A DNA stretch of 64,000 nt from Thermoproteota archaeon. GTDB lineage: Archaea; Korarchaeota; JAOZGF01; JAOZFZ01. The position numbers were made by a program, and so were the translations under genes. Below are positions 20,809 to 30,365 of the stretch, piece by piece. The stretch is taken from contig JAOZFT010000015.1 in assembly GCA_027492035.1 (NCBI GenBank), positions 1-64,000 on the forward strand. The letters are read 5' to 3'. The notes below the pieces were generated by a model. It was not told the origin of the DNA and did no database searches. It was given only the letters and a program-made list of their open reading frames with translations. Each line of letters begins with the position of its first letter. Within the stretch, counting starts at the first letter, position 1.

Positions 20809-22116
20809 TTATTCTTTGTGTTCCTTAATAAACTTGTCAACAAGTGCTAAAAACGTATCTATTTCCTCTTCAGTGTGTGCAGTTGAGAGTATGAAGTGGG
20901 CAGTTGACGGGGAGAGATAAATAACCCCATGCTCCAGCATAAACCTGTGGAGGGCTGTTGTTAATTTTAAATTTTTAGTTCTGTAAACTGTTAATCCATC
21001 CTTGGGTCTTTCACGGGTGAAATGGATACCGAAAACAGAACCTATTCCCGTAACGTAAGCTTGAAAACCGTATTTTTCAAAAATATCAATTAACCCCTCC
21101 CTAGCCCTTTTCCCTAGTTTATCTAGGTAAGGATAAATTTCATCTTTTCTCCTTTCCAGTTCTTTCATGACAATGTACCCTGCCTTGGCTACTAAAGCGT
21201 TTCCTGTGTATGTACCCCCGTGAAAAGACCTTTCCCAAAAATTAGGATGCTTCAAATGATCTATTTTCTCCATAACGTCAGCCCTGCCACAAATAGCTCC
21301 TGCACCCGCAAAATATTGGCCACCAACTGTTTTTCCTAAAGTGGTTAGGTCAGGTTTTACGCCATAAAACTTTTGTGCACCTCCCACAAACCTGAACCCT
21401 GTAACCACCTCATCAAATATCAACAAAATATCCTTTTCGTCGCAAAGTTCTCTAAGGCCTTTCAAGAAATCATTTTCCGGAGGTATAAAACCACCAGCCC
21501 CCATAACAGGTTCAAGAATCATACAAGCTAAATCTTCACCCTTTATTCTTTCTCTAACTCCATCTAAATCATTGAATGGAAGTAGGATAGTGTTTTTTAT
21601 TTGGTTCTCAGTTAATCCTAAGGAGGCAGGTTTGTCGAAAGGGTAACTGACAGCTTTATGTAATGCATCATAACCCCCATGCCAATGACCTTCAAACTTA
21701 CCGATTTTCTTCCTGCCTGTGTAGGCCCTTGCCAATCTGATGTTATACATATTTCCCTCTGTTCCACTATTGGTTGGCCTCACCATTTCTGCACTAGGGA
21801 ACCATTTACAAACCTGTTCAGCCCATTTAACAGCTTCCTCATTTAAGTAACCAAAGAAAGGCCCATTATTTAATTGTTCTTTTACAGCTTCAATGACAGG
21901 CTCATAATTATGCCCAAGAATGGCAGCTGAATGATCCATCCAATAATCCACATATTCATTGCCATCAATATCCCAGACTTTACTTCCTTTAGCTTTAACT
22001 ATACATAGGGGATAAGGCTCAAAGTATCGAGAGCCGTAACAAACTCCTCCAGGCAAATATTTTTTAGCTTTTTCAAAAATAACCTTAGACTTCTTAGTTC
22101 TCTCCTCAAAACCCAT
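20809..22116 (-). CDS. Class III aminotransferase / glutamate-1-semialdehyde aminomutase-like
   Basis: This 435-residue PLP enzyme shows SGTEGNMYNIRLARAYTGR, the phosphate-binding region GHWHGGYD, FDEVVTGFR and the Schiff-base Lys in TLGKTVGG. It resembles glutamate-1-semialdehyde aminomutases, but there are no haem genes around and the context is amino-acid degradation, so a transaminase or aminomutase on a catabolic amino acid is more likely. GGTGGGGAG precedes the ATG. It is distinct from the second class III enzyme at 44401. Confidence 0.8.
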   Translation of the reverse strand: MGFEERTKKSKVIFEKAKKYLPGGVCYGSRYFEPYPLCIVKAKGSKVWDIDGNEYVDYWMDHSAAILGHNYEPVIEAVKEQLNNGPFFGYLNEEAVKWAEQVCKWFPSAEMVRPTNSGTEGNMYNIRLARAYTGRKKIGKFEGHWHGGYDALHKAVSYPFDKPASLGLTENQIKNTILLPFNDLDGVRERIKGEDLACMILEPVMGAGGFIPPENDFLKGLRELCDEKDILLIFDEVVTGFRFVGGAQKFYGVKPDLTTLGKTVGGQYFAGAGAICGRADVMEKIDHLKHPNFWERSFHGGTYTGNALVAKAGYIVMKELERRKDEIYPYLDKLGKRAREGLIDIFEKYGFQAYVTGIGSVFGIHFTRERPKDGLTVYRTKNLKLTTALHRFMLEHGVIYLSPSTAHFILSTAHTEEEIDTFLALVDKFIKEHKE

Positions 22117-22215
22117 TTCTCCCCACCTTTGGTTAAGAATCTACAAAAAAGGAAAAAGTTAAAAGCTGTTTTAAAGGAAAGAATGAAAAAATAAAAAAAG
22201 GAAAGGAGGGTTCGT

Positions 22216-23607
22216 TTAGCCTTTTAAGATAGGTGGTATTTCAAGTTTAGCTTCAGCAACATCTGCAGGCCATATTGGTTTTGATTGTCCACCTTTCCAT
22301 TGAAGCAATGGGAAGTGGAAGTGCTGTGCATCAGCAACTGTTTCTTGGAAGTGGCCTATTAATCTGCCGCTGGCATCGGTACAGTTTATTTTGTCGCATA
22401 TCTTTATGTTCATAAAGAGTCCTTTGTAGTCCATACTTAACAACGCAGCTCTTATTTTGTCAGGATCCATGCTTCCAGCTTTGTTTAAAGCATCTATTAA
22501 CATCGAGAATTGGTCATGTGCCCAGTAACCACACACTACGGCTGAGGGTGTATAACCTAGCTGTGCTTTGTATTTGTTTACCCACGCCTTCTGTTCATCT
22601 GTTAAAACTGCAGTGGCATCCATGCTTAATACGTAATCTGAAGCCTCTCCTACTGCAGGGTACCACTCATCTACTGAGAACCATCCTATACCGAACGATG
22701 CAACAAATGCTTTCAGTTTCATTTCATGAACCTGTTTAAGGAACGCTGTCAAGCTTGGGAGGCCAGTAGAAACTTGGTAAACCAAACTGATGTCAGCTGA
22801 CTTATATTTGCTGATTAATGGCGTAAAGTCTGTTTCTGGCGGTGACAAGGTGAAGACGTCATAGTAGACTACTTGCCACCCGGCTTTTTCGAAAGCAGCT
22901 TTTAATGCATCCCCCATTCCTCTACCGTAATCTGTGTCTTCAACAAGTAAAGCAACTTTTTTGTTTCTTGGCGTGTACCCTGCATCCTTTAATACTTCTT
23001 GGAAAGCAGGTACGAATAAGCTGGCATAAATTGGTGGACATGGCCAAAGTTTGAACCAGTACTTGCTCTCGTCAGGATTCTTTATTCTTTTATAGCATAG
23101 GAATTGAGTTTCCCCTACTGAACCCCAATGAATCTTATGATACCTTGTAGAAATCTTGTATAGTGCCATTGCTACTGAACTGTGCCAGTTTCCTCCTAAT
23201 ATGTCAGCTCCAAGCCTTACAATCGCGTCTTCGTAGGCTTTAACAGCTTCTTCTGGGTCTGATTTCGAATCAACCCAAATAAACTGTATGTCCCTCAGTT
23301 TTCCATCCACATACACTGGAATTTTTCCTTGCGCTTTTAATTCATTATAAGTGAAAAGAATAGCATCTTTGTATTGTTCTCCTGTTCGTGCAGCAGGTCC
23401 TGTTAAAGGGGCCACAAGTGCTATTTTGATAGGTGGCCCTGTCGGAGTTGGTGAAGCTGTTGGTGTAGCTGTAGGAGATGCTGTAGCTGTTGGTGTAGGT
23501 GTTGGAGTGGGTGAAGGAGGCTGCCCCACGCATCCAGATAGTACCAGAATAGCAATGAGGAAGAAAGGAAGTACGTACTTACCTGAACCTATATATTTTG
23601 CCTTCAT
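22216..23607 (-). CDS. livK: Branched-chain amino acid-type ABC transporter binding lipoprotein
   Basis: The 463-residue protein starts with a signal peptide and a lipobox-like LVLSGC, then a Pro/Thr-rich linker of about 35 residues, then a periplasmic-binding-protein type 1 fold (KIALVAPLTGPAARTGEQ, and DTDYGRGMGDALKAAFEKAG). It should deliver an amino acid, amide or betaine to the LivHMGF membrane complex encoded nearby. The start is the ATG at 23607, six bases after AGGTG; a GTG three codons earlier overlaps that site. Acting outside the cell, anchored by the lipid and linker. Substrate unknown; the island suggests an N-methylated amino acid. Confidence 0.88.
   Translation of the reverse strand: MKAKYIGSGKYVLPFFLIAILVLSGCVGQPPSPTPTPTPTATASPTATPTASPTPTGPPIKIALVAPLTGPAARTGEQYKDAILFTYNELKAQGKIPVYVDGKLRDIQFIWVDSKSDPEEAVKAYEDAIVRLGADILGGNWHSSVAMALYKISTRYHKIHWGSVGETQFLCYKRIKNPDESKYWFKLWPCPPIYASLFVPAFQEVLKDAGYTPRNKKVALLVEDTDYGRGMGDALKAAFEKAGWQVVYYDVFTLSPPETDFTPLISKYKSADISLVYQVSTGLPSLTAFLKQVHEMKLKAFVASFGIGWFSVDEWYPAVGEASDYVLSMDATAVLTDEQKAWVNKYKAQLGYTPSAVVCGYWAHDQFSMLIDALNKAGSMDPDKIRAALLSMDYKGLFMNIKICDKINCTDASGRLIGHFQETVADAQHFHFPLLQWKGGQSKPIWPADVAEAKLEIPPILKG
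23433..23522 (-). repeat. Pro/Thr/Ala/Ser-rich linker, low-complexity DNA
   Basis: Degenerate tandem hexanucleotides (on the minus strand CCNACN-type units) encode the flexible spacer between lipobox and binding domain of the transporter protein. Such stretches vary in length between strains. Confidence 0.7.
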
Positions 23608-24139
23608 GATAGGCACCTAGAAGTTGGAAAACTTCCATTACTCTCTTGAATCTTTCACTCTCATGATTATTTTTTAAGACTAAACTTTAAGTAAAATTTA
23701 TAAATCTTACCCTTTTTCCCCCTGACGTTCATCTTAATAATCCATATTTAAATTCTTTTACAACTCTGCAATTAAGTTTCCTGACAAATTTAGTAAGATA
23801 CACGTATAAAACAGCTGTTTTTCAAGCGTAAATTAGGTAAAGTGTTGTATACTCTTTAAGTTCATGGTTTAAAATCGTTAAAATAATAATGATACCCTGA
23901 TAGAAATACTATAAAGGCTCTTTTCTAGTATTATTGTTTATGGAAAAATTGGAAGATGGGTTACGTATATTCAAAAATTGTTCTATGAAAATGCAAGAAA
24001 TAAAAATAAAAGATAAAATTTTTAAAGGAAAAATTAAGTATAAGATGCTTCAATTAATTCCTTACAAAAACCTTTTCTCACTTAATTAGATAAGAGAAAG
24101 GGAGTCTTTTTCCTTCAGGAGGATACGGGGGGAATTGAT
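23608..24139. other. Divergent promoter region with one doubtful small ORF
   Basis: This 530-bp AT-rich gap separates the binding-protein gene (minus) from livHM (plus). A minus-strand TATA-like ATTTATAAAT lies near 23693-23703. On the plus strand a frame of 49 codons runs from ATG 23940 to TAG 24089, Lys-rich, with TATA-like CTATAAA about 28 bp before it, so a leaderless small protein is possible but unproven. Otherwise I see nothing in the gap. Confidence 0.35.
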
Positions 24140-25030
24140 TTGATTTCGCCGGTTGAATTGTTGATAGTAAGCTTGTTAAGGGGATCTTTATACGTTTTAA
24201 TTTCAGCAAGCCTTGCTATGCTCTTCGGTATAATCTCTGTAGCTAGTTTTTGCCATGGCGACTTTGCTATGCTAGGAGGATATCTTTCGTACTTTCTACT
24301 GGTTTCATTGGGACTTAACCCTATCCTGGCACTGGTGTTAACTGCTGCTGTAATGTTCCTTTTCGGATGCTTAATCGAGAAATCACTACTTTTCCCACTC
24401 CGCAAAACTAGTGGAAAACTTTGGATGTTCTATACATTTGTTTTAACGCTTGGTATATCCCAAGTTTTGGAGAATGGTGCATTAGCTGCTTTTGGAGCGG
24501 CCTTTCTGGGCATTAAAAGCTTATGGCCTGGAAACATTAATTTACTGGGTACAGCAACTTCTTTAGATAGGTTTGCTATACTTGGAATAAGTGTAGGCAT
24601 AGTTGTGGTTTTCTGGTTTTTCTTAAAATACACCAAAATTGGTCGAGCTATTAGGGCTGTAGGTATAAATGAGGAAGCTGCTTCGATTTTTGGGGTAAAC
24701 GTAAACTTCATTTATACATTAACCTTTGGTTTGTCTGCATTATTAGCAGGGATAGGTGGCCTTTTTTACATGGTGCTTTTCACAACGTATCCCTTAATGG
24801 GAGTTACTGCGAACTTAAAAGCTTGGATAGTTGTGGTAACAGCGGGTCTCGGTAACATAAAGGGAGCTATTTACTGTAGTTTTCTATTATCCTTTGCAGA
24901 GACACTAGCTTACACTTTCCTTTCTGCTGGGTGGCAAAACGTTATTTCCATAATCATTGTAGCTTTAATTCTCCTGTTCAAACCCACAGGTCTTTTCGGT
25001 ACGGAGGTTAAAGGGATATGGGAGAGATAA
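24140..25030 (+). CDS. livH: ABC transporter permease LivH
   Basis: The 296-residue integral membrane protein has the LivH pattern: GSLYVLISASLAMLFGIISVASFCHGDFAMLG at the start, about eight spans, the EAA-like loop IRAVGINEEAASIFGVNV that contacts the ATPase, and LFKPTGLFG at the C terminus. It forms the transport channel with LivM. The TTG start follows a GGGGGGAA ribosome site. It overlaps livM by 13 bp, so translation is coupled. Confidence 0.92.
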   Translation: MISPVELLIVSLLRGSLYVLISASLAMLFGIISVASFCHGDFAMLGGYLSYFLLVSLGLNPILALVLTAAVMFLFGCLIEKSLLFPLRKTSGKLWMFYTFVLTLGISQVLENGALAAFGAAFLGIKSLWPGNINLLGTATSLDRFAILGISVGIVVVFWFFLKYTKIGRAIRAVGINEEAASIFGVNVNFIYTLTFGLSALLAGIGGLFYMVLFTTYPLMGVTANLKAWIVVVTAGLGNIKGAIYCSFLLSFAETLAYTFLSAGWQNVISIIIVALILLFKPTGLFGTEVKGIWER

Positions 25031-25974
25031 ACCTTCCGAAGCTAAAAACATTCAAAATACTCCCATACTTACTATTTGTGGTTGCACTTGTACCACCTTT
25101 GTTTAAAAACGAATACCTTAACAGCGTACTTATTTCAATTTTCCTGTGGGCAGCCATAGGGGCCTCCTTTGACCTCACTGCTGGCTTTATAAGAGTGACA
25201 AACTTTGGATATGCAGGCTTTTTTGCTATAGGAGCTTACACTTCAGGGTTATTAGCTTTATATTTCAATATATCTCCATGGATAGGAGTATTTCCTGCTG
25301 TGGCATTTGCTGCTGCTCTCGGTGCTCTTGTAGGTTTGTTGACTCTGAGGCTGCATGGAATCTATGCTGCAGTTTTCAGTTGGTTCCTTGCAGAAACAAT
25401 TAAGTACATACTTGCAGCAGCTTCAGATATAACAAGGGGATATCAGGGTTTAATGAATCCGCCTCTCTTCCCAGGAATTAGTAGGTTTCCATATTATTAC
25501 TTCATACTTGGCATCTTAGCCTTTGAAATAATAATCCTTACAAAAATAGCTAGGGGTAAAATGGGTTTTGCCTTTAGGGTAATAGGAGAAGATGAAACAG
25601 CAGCAAAGTCCATAGGGGTCAATGTGCTCTATTACAAAGTTTCCGCCTTTACAATTTCGACCGCGTTTGCAGGTTTACTAGGAGTTTTTTATGCACATTA
25701 CATTGGAGTCATAACACCTGACGTAAGCAGTTTAGTAATAACTGTGCCTGCACTAGCAATTTGTTACGTAGGCGGAGTAGGTTCAATATGGGGATCAATA
25801 CCTTCTTCTTTTGTAATCATCACAATATTTGAGGCATTTAGAGAAATAGGAGCTTACAGATTCATAATCTACGGTGTGCTTTTAATAGTAGTCATGATAT
25901 GGGCAAGGACTGGACTTGTGGGTTTAATAAGAAAAGCAGCAGAAAAAATGAAAGTTACAGAAAAAGAAAAGTGA
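25018..25974 (+). CDS. livM: ABC transporter permease LivM
   Basis: The 318-residue permease shares livM landmarks: DLTAGFIRVTNFGYAGFFAIGAY, HGIYAAVFSW, the cytoplasmic loop VIGEDETAAKSIGVNV, and GGVGSIWGSI near the end. It pairs with LivH as the membrane channel. It starts inside the end of livH (13-bp overlap) and ends 108 bp before the convergent livF, with poly-T stretches between that could end both transcripts. Confidence 0.92.
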   Translation: MGEINLPKLKTFKILPYLLFVVALVPPLFKNEYLNSVLISIFLWAAIGASFDLTAGFIRVTNFGYAGFFAIGAYTSGLLALYFNISPWIGVFPAVAFAAALGALVGLLTLRLHGIYAAVFSWFLAETIKYILAAASDITRGYQGLMNPPLFPGISRFPYYYFILGILAFEIIILTKIARGKMGFAFRVIGEDETAAKSIGVNVLYYKVSAFTISTAFAGLLGVFYAHYIGVITPDVSSLVITVPALAICYVGGVGSIWGSIPSSFVIITIFEAFREIGAYRFIIYGVLLIVVMIWARTGLVGLIRKAAEKMKVTEKEK

Positions 25975-26082
25975 CTAGCTTTCCCCTCTTTCATTTTTTG
26001 CTTTTTCTAGCAATGTTTCCTGGCCTTTAAAAGGTATTATTTAAGGTATCTGGGAAAAAATAGAGGAAGGGTTTGTAGGGGA

Positions 26083-26784
26083 TTAAAGTCCTAAGTATGC
26101 CTTTTTCACATGCTCAGACTCTAATAGTTCATTACCTGCTCCCTCCATGACTACCCTACCCTGCTCCATGAGATAACCCCTATTTGCCATCTTAAGTGCA
26201 CTTTCTACGTGTTGTTCAACCATTAATACAGTTATTCCCTCATCCCTCACCTTCTCAACCACTTTAAAAAGCTCTGCAACTAAGGTAGGCATTAAACCTA
26301 GGGACATTTCATCTATCATTAGAAATGAGGGTTTAAGCATTAATGCTCTTGCAACAGCAAGCATTTGTTGCTCTCCACCACTGAGGGTTCCAGCTAGTTG
26401 TCTCTTTCTTTCCTTTAACCTGGGGAACAGTTGATAAACAAACTCTAATGAATCCTTTATTTCTTCTTCATTTTTTAGGTATGCTCCCATGAGAAGATTT
26501 TCGAAAACAGTCATTTTTTCGAAAAGCTGCCGTCCCTCAGGCACCATCGCAACTCCAAGCTTAGCAATCCTGTGGGATGGAAGTTTACTTATCTCTGTTC
26601 CGTTAAAGAAAATTTTTCCCCTAGCCGGTTTAAGTAAACCTGCTACTGTTCTTAAAGTCGTTGTCTTCCCTGCTCCGTTAGGACCTATCAACGCAACAAT
26701 TTCTCCTTTTTCAACATGGAGCGAAAGCCCCCATAAGGCCTGAAACTTCCCGTAAAAAACATCTATTGTTTCAATCTTTAACAT
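26083..26784 (-). CDS. livF: ABC transporter ATPase LivF
   Basis: The 233-residue ATPase has Walker A GPNGAGKT near residue 36, LSGGEQQ signature, Walker B LMIDEMSLGL and the His switch EQHV. LivF couples ATP hydrolysis to transport with LivG. The start is the ATG at 26784, nine bases after AAGGTGAA and 14 bp after the livG stop; an upstream GTG/ATG extension would overlap livG. Family length agrees (about 235 residues). Confidence 0.93.
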   Translation of the reverse strand: MLKIETIDVFYGKFQALWGLSLHVEKGEIVALIGPNGAGKTTTLRTVAGLLKPARGKIFFNGTEISKLPSHRIAKLGVAMVPEGRQLFEKMTVFENLLMGAYLKNEEEIKDSLEFVYQLFPRLKERKRQLAGTLSGGEQQMLAVARALMLKPSFLMIDEMSLGLMPTLVAELFKVVEKVRDEGITVLMVEQHVESALKMANRGYLMEQGRVVMEGAGNELLESEHVKKAYLGL

Positions 26785-26797
26785 TCCTATATTCACC

Positions 26798-27538
26798 TTA
26801 GAAAATGTATTTCTTTCCAAGATAAGCTTTAATTACTGCTTCATTACTAGCTATTTCTTTGGGGGTTCCTTCAGCGATTTTTTCACCATAGTGGAGTACA
26901 ACTAACCTTTGTGCCACATTCATTATGAATCTCATGTTGTGATCTACAACTAAGGTTGTAACTCCTTTCTCATGAAGTTTATTTATTAAGTTAATCATTA
27001 TTGGTAATTCTGAAGGTGTTAAACCTGTTGCTGGTTCATCTAGTAGTATAAGGCTTGGGTCGGTTAATAACGCCCTAGCTAATTCTATCCTTTTCATTTC
27101 TACAACATTTAAACTTCCAGCTACTACATCCCTCTTCTCCACTGGAAACTCTACAAACTGCATAGTTTCTAAAGCAGATTTCTTTGCTTCTTTGAAATCT
27201 GACAATTCCTTTCTACCAAACATTATTCCACTCATAACATTTTCAAGTGCTGTCATGTTCACAAAAAGACGTGTAATTTGGAAAGTTCTAGCCACTCCTT
27301 TCTTGCAAATGTATTCAGGTTTCTTACCTGTGATATCTTCGTCTTCAAAGTACACTTTACCTTCCTCAGGTTTATAAATTCCATTTATTACATTTAGAAG
27401 TGTTGTCTTCCCTGCTCCGTTAGGACCAACTAAACCCAAAATCTCGCCTTTAAAAACATTCAAATTTACTTTGTTTACGGCTACAAGGCCGCGGAATCTT
27501 TTAACCACATTATCGGTCCTTAAAATTGTTTCTTCCAT
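26798..27538 (-). CDS. livG: ABC transporter ATPase LivG
   Basis: The 246-residue ATPase has Walker A GPNGAGKTTLLN, the LivG-typical insertion before the signature (TFQITRLFVNMTALENVMSG), a diverged signature region (SLNVVEMKRIELARAL, where most homologues have S-Y-G-x-Q-R), Walker B LILLDEPATGL and His switch in VVDHNM. Start ATG at 27538 follows GAGGAGTG; residues encoded further upstream do not resemble the family. Upstream of livF in the same transcript and divergent from the first mttB gene. Confidence 0.92.
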   Translation of the reverse strand: MEETILRTDNVVKRFRGLVAVNKVNLNVFKGEILGLVGPNGAGKTTLLNVINGIYKPEEGKVYFEDEDITGKKPEYICKKGVARTFQITRLFVNMTALENVMSGIMFGRKELSDFKEAKKSALETMQFVEFPVEKRDVVAGSLNVVEMKRIELARALLTDPSLILLDEPATGLTPSELPIMINLINKLHEKGVTTLVVDHNMRFIMNVAQRLVVLHYGEKIAEGTPKEIASNEAVIKAYLGKKYIF

Positions 27539-27641
27539 AAAAACACTCCTCACACCTGTCATTGCATATTTTTGGGGGATGAATTTAAAAAAAATGGGCA
27601 TCTGAATTTTATTTATTTTTTTCTCTCCATATTTGGTTGAT

Positions 27642-27665
27642 GTTATATAAATATTTATATATTAT
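27642..27665 (+). promoter_or_regulatory. TATA-like promoter before mttB copy 1
   Basis: GTTATATAAATATTTATATA lies between livG (minus) and mttB copy 1 (plus), about 90-110 bp before the latter. It is nearly symmetrical, so it could serve either strand. It implies a leader of some 60 nt for the mttB transcript. Confidence 0.45.
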
Positions 27666-27754
27666 GCACTAGGTTTTAATTAAAGCTGAATATTCCCTTT
27701 CTTTATTGAATTTTTAAAGGGTTTAAAAAAATAACTTATGGAGTGGTTTCGGAA

Positions 27755-29209
27755 TTGCGAGAAGGAGTTAAAGGGGGGCAATTAAGGATTTTAAGTAACG
27801 AAGATTTGCGGCAAATTTATGTAGCAACCCTTCATCTACTTGAAAAGCAAGGTGTAAAGGTGGAAAATGAAAAAGCCTTAAACATACTGGCTAAATCTGG
27901 CGCCATGGTGGATAAAAGGAGGAAAATTGCTAAAATTCCAGGCTACATGGTTGAGGAAGCAATTAAAAAGGCACCGAAAAGTATAAGGCTTTGCGGCAGA
28001 AACAGAAACCAAGATTTTATTCTTGAAGGAAAAAGAGCTTACTTTGGAAGTGGGGTGGGGACCACCCATATTTACGACCTTTATACTGGGGAATACAGAA
28101 AAACAAGGAAGAGAGACGTGGAGGACGCATTCAAGCTTTCAGATGCTCTTCCAAATATTGATCATGCCTGGGGGTTGTTCAGTTGTACAGACGTACCTTC
28201 CAGCGTTGTTGGGCTCCATGAGCTTGAAGCAGGTTTAACAAACACCACTAAACACATTTGCATCTACACTTGGCATGGCAAACCCCAAATAAATAAACAA
28301 ATTGAAATGGCTAAGTTAGTAGCTGGAGGTGAAGAAGAACTCAGGAAAAGGCCTCTTGTCACCCTCTACAATGAGCCCCATTCACCTCTAACCTACGGAA
28401 AAGATTATTTAGATTCCTTAATGGAGTGGGCTAAAGCTGGGTTGCCTCAAATTTGGTACCCAGCCCCTATGTCAGGGGCTACTTCACCTGTAACAATGGC
28501 TGGGACACTGGTTCAAGGCTGGGCTGAGTCATTAGGAGGATTGGTGATAGCTGAACTCATTAACCCAGGAACCCCTTTCATTGTAGGTACAGGTACTTTC
28601 CTCATGGATATGAAGACTTCCTCTATAGTTTATGCTTCAGCTGAATGTATGCTTTTAGCCGTTGCAATAGCCCAGATTGCCCATTATCTAGATATCCCTC
28701 TATTTGGATTGGCAGGAGCCTCAGATTCGCAAGTATTGGACGGGCAGGCATTAGCAGAATCAGCTATGTATCTTGCTATTTCAGCTTTAGCAGGTCAAAA
28801 CCTTATTCACGACTTAGGGTACCTAGCTTCAGGTTTAACGGGGAGTTTAGAACTTTTAACAATTTGTGATGAAATAGTGGCGATGGTTAAAAGGATAGCT
28901 AAAGGAATAAAAGTTAATGATGAAACATTAGCTTTGGGCGTAATAGAGAAAGTAGGTTTTGGAGGGAATTACTTAAAGGAGAAACATACAAGGAAACATT
29001 TCTGGACTGAACACTTAGTTCCAGATTTAATGAATAGAGACTTTCACTCTGGATGGGTGAAAAAGGGAGGCAAAACTTTGGAGGAGAGGGCTAGAGAAAA
29101 AACAAAGAAATTACTTAAAGAACATGAGGTTGAGCCTTTAGATAAAGAAGTAAAAAAGAAAATTGAAGAAATAATTAAGGAAACGACGAAAGAAACAACG
29201 AAAATATGA
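27755..29209 (+). CDS. MttB-family methyltransferase without pyrrolysine, copy 1
   Basis: The 484-residue protein belongs to the trimethylamine methyltransferase superfamily (COG5598): KGGQLRILS near the start, AGGEEELRKRPLVTLYNEPHSPLTYG, GATSPVTMAGTLVQG, LINPGTPFIVG and SGQNLIHD-type (AGQNLIHDLGYLASGL). There is no internal stop, so no pyrrolysine. Non-Pyl members such as MtgB (glycine betaine) and MtpB (proline betaine) transfer a methyl from a quaternary amine to a corrinoid protein. The TTG at 27755 is chosen because M-R-E-G-V-K-G-G-Q-L then aligns with both paralogues; GTG 27743 is the longer option. It is followed 17 bp later by proline racemase, hinting at a proline-betaine substrate (inference). 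Confidence 0.9.
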   Translation: MREGVKGGQLRILSNEDLRQIYVATLHLLEKQGVKVENEKALNILAKSGAMVDKRRKIAKIPGYMVEEAIKKAPKSIRLCGRNRNQDFILEGKRAYFGSGVGTTHIYDLYTGEYRKTRKRDVEDAFKLSDALPNIDHAWGLFSCTDVPSSVVGLHELEAGLTNTTKHICIYTWHGKPQINKQIEMAKLVAGGEEELRKRPLVTLYNEPHSPLTYGKDYLDSLMEWAKAGLPQIWYPAPMSGATSPVTMAGTLVQGWAESLGGLVIAELINPGTPFIVGTGTFLMDMKTSSIVYASAECMLLAVAIAQIAHYLDIPLFGLAGASDSQVLDGQALAESAMYLAISALAGQNLIHDLGYLASGLTGSLELLTICDEIVAMVKRIAKGIKVNDETLALGVIEKVGFGGNYLKEKHTRKHFWTEHLVPDLMNRDFHSGWVKKGGKTLEERAREKTKKLLKEHEVEPLDKEVKKKIEEIIKETTKETTKI

Positions 29210-29226
29210 GTTTTGGAGGTGTTTAA

Positions 29227-30231
29227 ATGAAGTTTTCTCATTTTATCACATGTGTAGATTCCCACACAGCAGGTGAACCAACAAGAATAGTTACTTCAGG
29301 CGTACCTAAATTAAGAGGTAAAACTGTAGCTGAAAAAAGGGATTATTTCAAGGAAAATCTCGACTATTTACGAACCTTTCTCATGCATGAACCACGAGGC
29401 CATAACGACATGTTCGGGGCTGTAGTTGTTGAACCTTCTGACGAAAAGGCAGATTTAGGAATAATTTTTATTGACTGCGGGGGATACCTTGACGGCTGCG
29501 GCCACGGCACAATAGGTGTAGCTACGGTAGCTGTTAAAACAGGATTAATTGAAGCAAGAGAACCTGAAACAAAAATAACCATAGAAACCCCTTCAGGCCT
29601 TGTTGAAACAATATGTGAAATTAAGGATGGCCACGTTGAGGAAGTCAAGTTAAGGAATGTACCCTCATTCCTTTATGATACTAAGGAAGTGGATGTGCCT
29701 GGTTTCGGTAAAGTAGAGATTGACATAGCTTTTGGAGGAAACTTTTTCGCTATAGTTGACGTGAAACAAGTTAAACTTAAAATAAACCCCAAAAACTCCT
29801 TGAAACTGATAGATGCAGGGCTAAAAATAAGAGATGCAATTAATAAACAAGTGGAAGTTATACACCCAATGAAGAAATACATAAACAAAGTAAATTTGGT
29901 GGAGTTTTATGACGACCCGGATATCCCTGAAGCCCACTGCAAAAACGTCGTTGTTTTCGGTAATGGTCAAATAGATAGGTCCCCTTGCGGCACAGGCACA
30001 AGTGCAAAAATTGCAACCCTGTATGCGAAGGGGAAATTAAAACTTGGAGAAGAGTTCATCCATGAAAGCATATTGAAAACTGTTTTCCGTGGAAAAGCTT
30101 TGAAAGAAACAAAAATAGGGAAATTTAAGGGGATCATCCCGGAAATAAAGGGTAAAGCATACATCACTGGCTTCAATCAATTAGTGATGGACCCAAAAGA
30201 CCCTTTGAAACATGGGTTCCAATTAAAATGA
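29227..30231 (+). CDS. Proline racemase family (both catalytic Cys present)
   Basis: The 334-residue protein has Cys91 in DGCGHGTIG and Cys254 in RSPCGTGTSA, the two acid/base cysteines of proline racemase and 4-hydroxyproline epimerase; the Cys-to-Thr change of trans-3-hydroxyproline dehydratases is absent. FGGNFFAIV is closer to proline racemases than to hydroxyproline epimerases as I remember them. A GGAGGTG site precedes the ATG, 17 bp after the mttB gene. Likely reaction: L-proline to D-proline (or a hydroxyproline or N-methylproline analogue). D-proline could then be oxidised by the FAD enzyme encoded next. Confidence 0.88.
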   Translation: MKFSHFITCVDSHTAGEPTRIVTSGVPKLRGKTVAEKRDYFKENLDYLRTFLMHEPRGHNDMFGAVVVEPSDEKADLGIIFIDCGGYLDGCGHGTIGVATVAVKTGLIEAREPETKITIETPSGLVETICEIKDGHVEEVKLRNVPSFLYDTKEVDVPGFGKVEIDIAFGGNFFAIVDVKQVKLKINPKNSLKLIDAGLKIRDAINKQVEVIHPMKKYINKVNLVEFYDDPDIPEAHCKNVVVFGNGQIDRSPCGTGTSAKIATLYAKGKLKLGEEFIHESILKTVFRGKALKETKIGKFKGIIPEIKGKAYITGFNQLVMDPKDPLKHGFQLK

Positions 30232-30365
30232 AAAAGGGTATCACCAGGGAAAAATTTTTGAAAAAAGTTTAAAAAAATGCTGCTTCATTCCTTCCTAAAA
30301 ATATCCTATAATTTTCTCACTCCCTATCTTTTAAGAAGGACCCTTTAAAGAGCGAGGCTTTTAAA

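Noticed and set aside
20809-22116. Glutamate-1-semialdehyde aminomutase for haem synthesis
   Set aside because: Family resemblance is real but no tetrapyrrole genes are near and a second similar gene lies in the same catabolic island.
23940-24089. 49-codon Lys-rich ORF as a firm gene
   Set aside because: No ribosome site and no recognisable family; a TATA-like element alone is too weak in such AT-rich DNA.
29227-30231. Trans-3-hydroxyproline dehydratase
   Set aside because: That subgroup lacks one active-site Cys; both Cys91 and Cys254 are present here.
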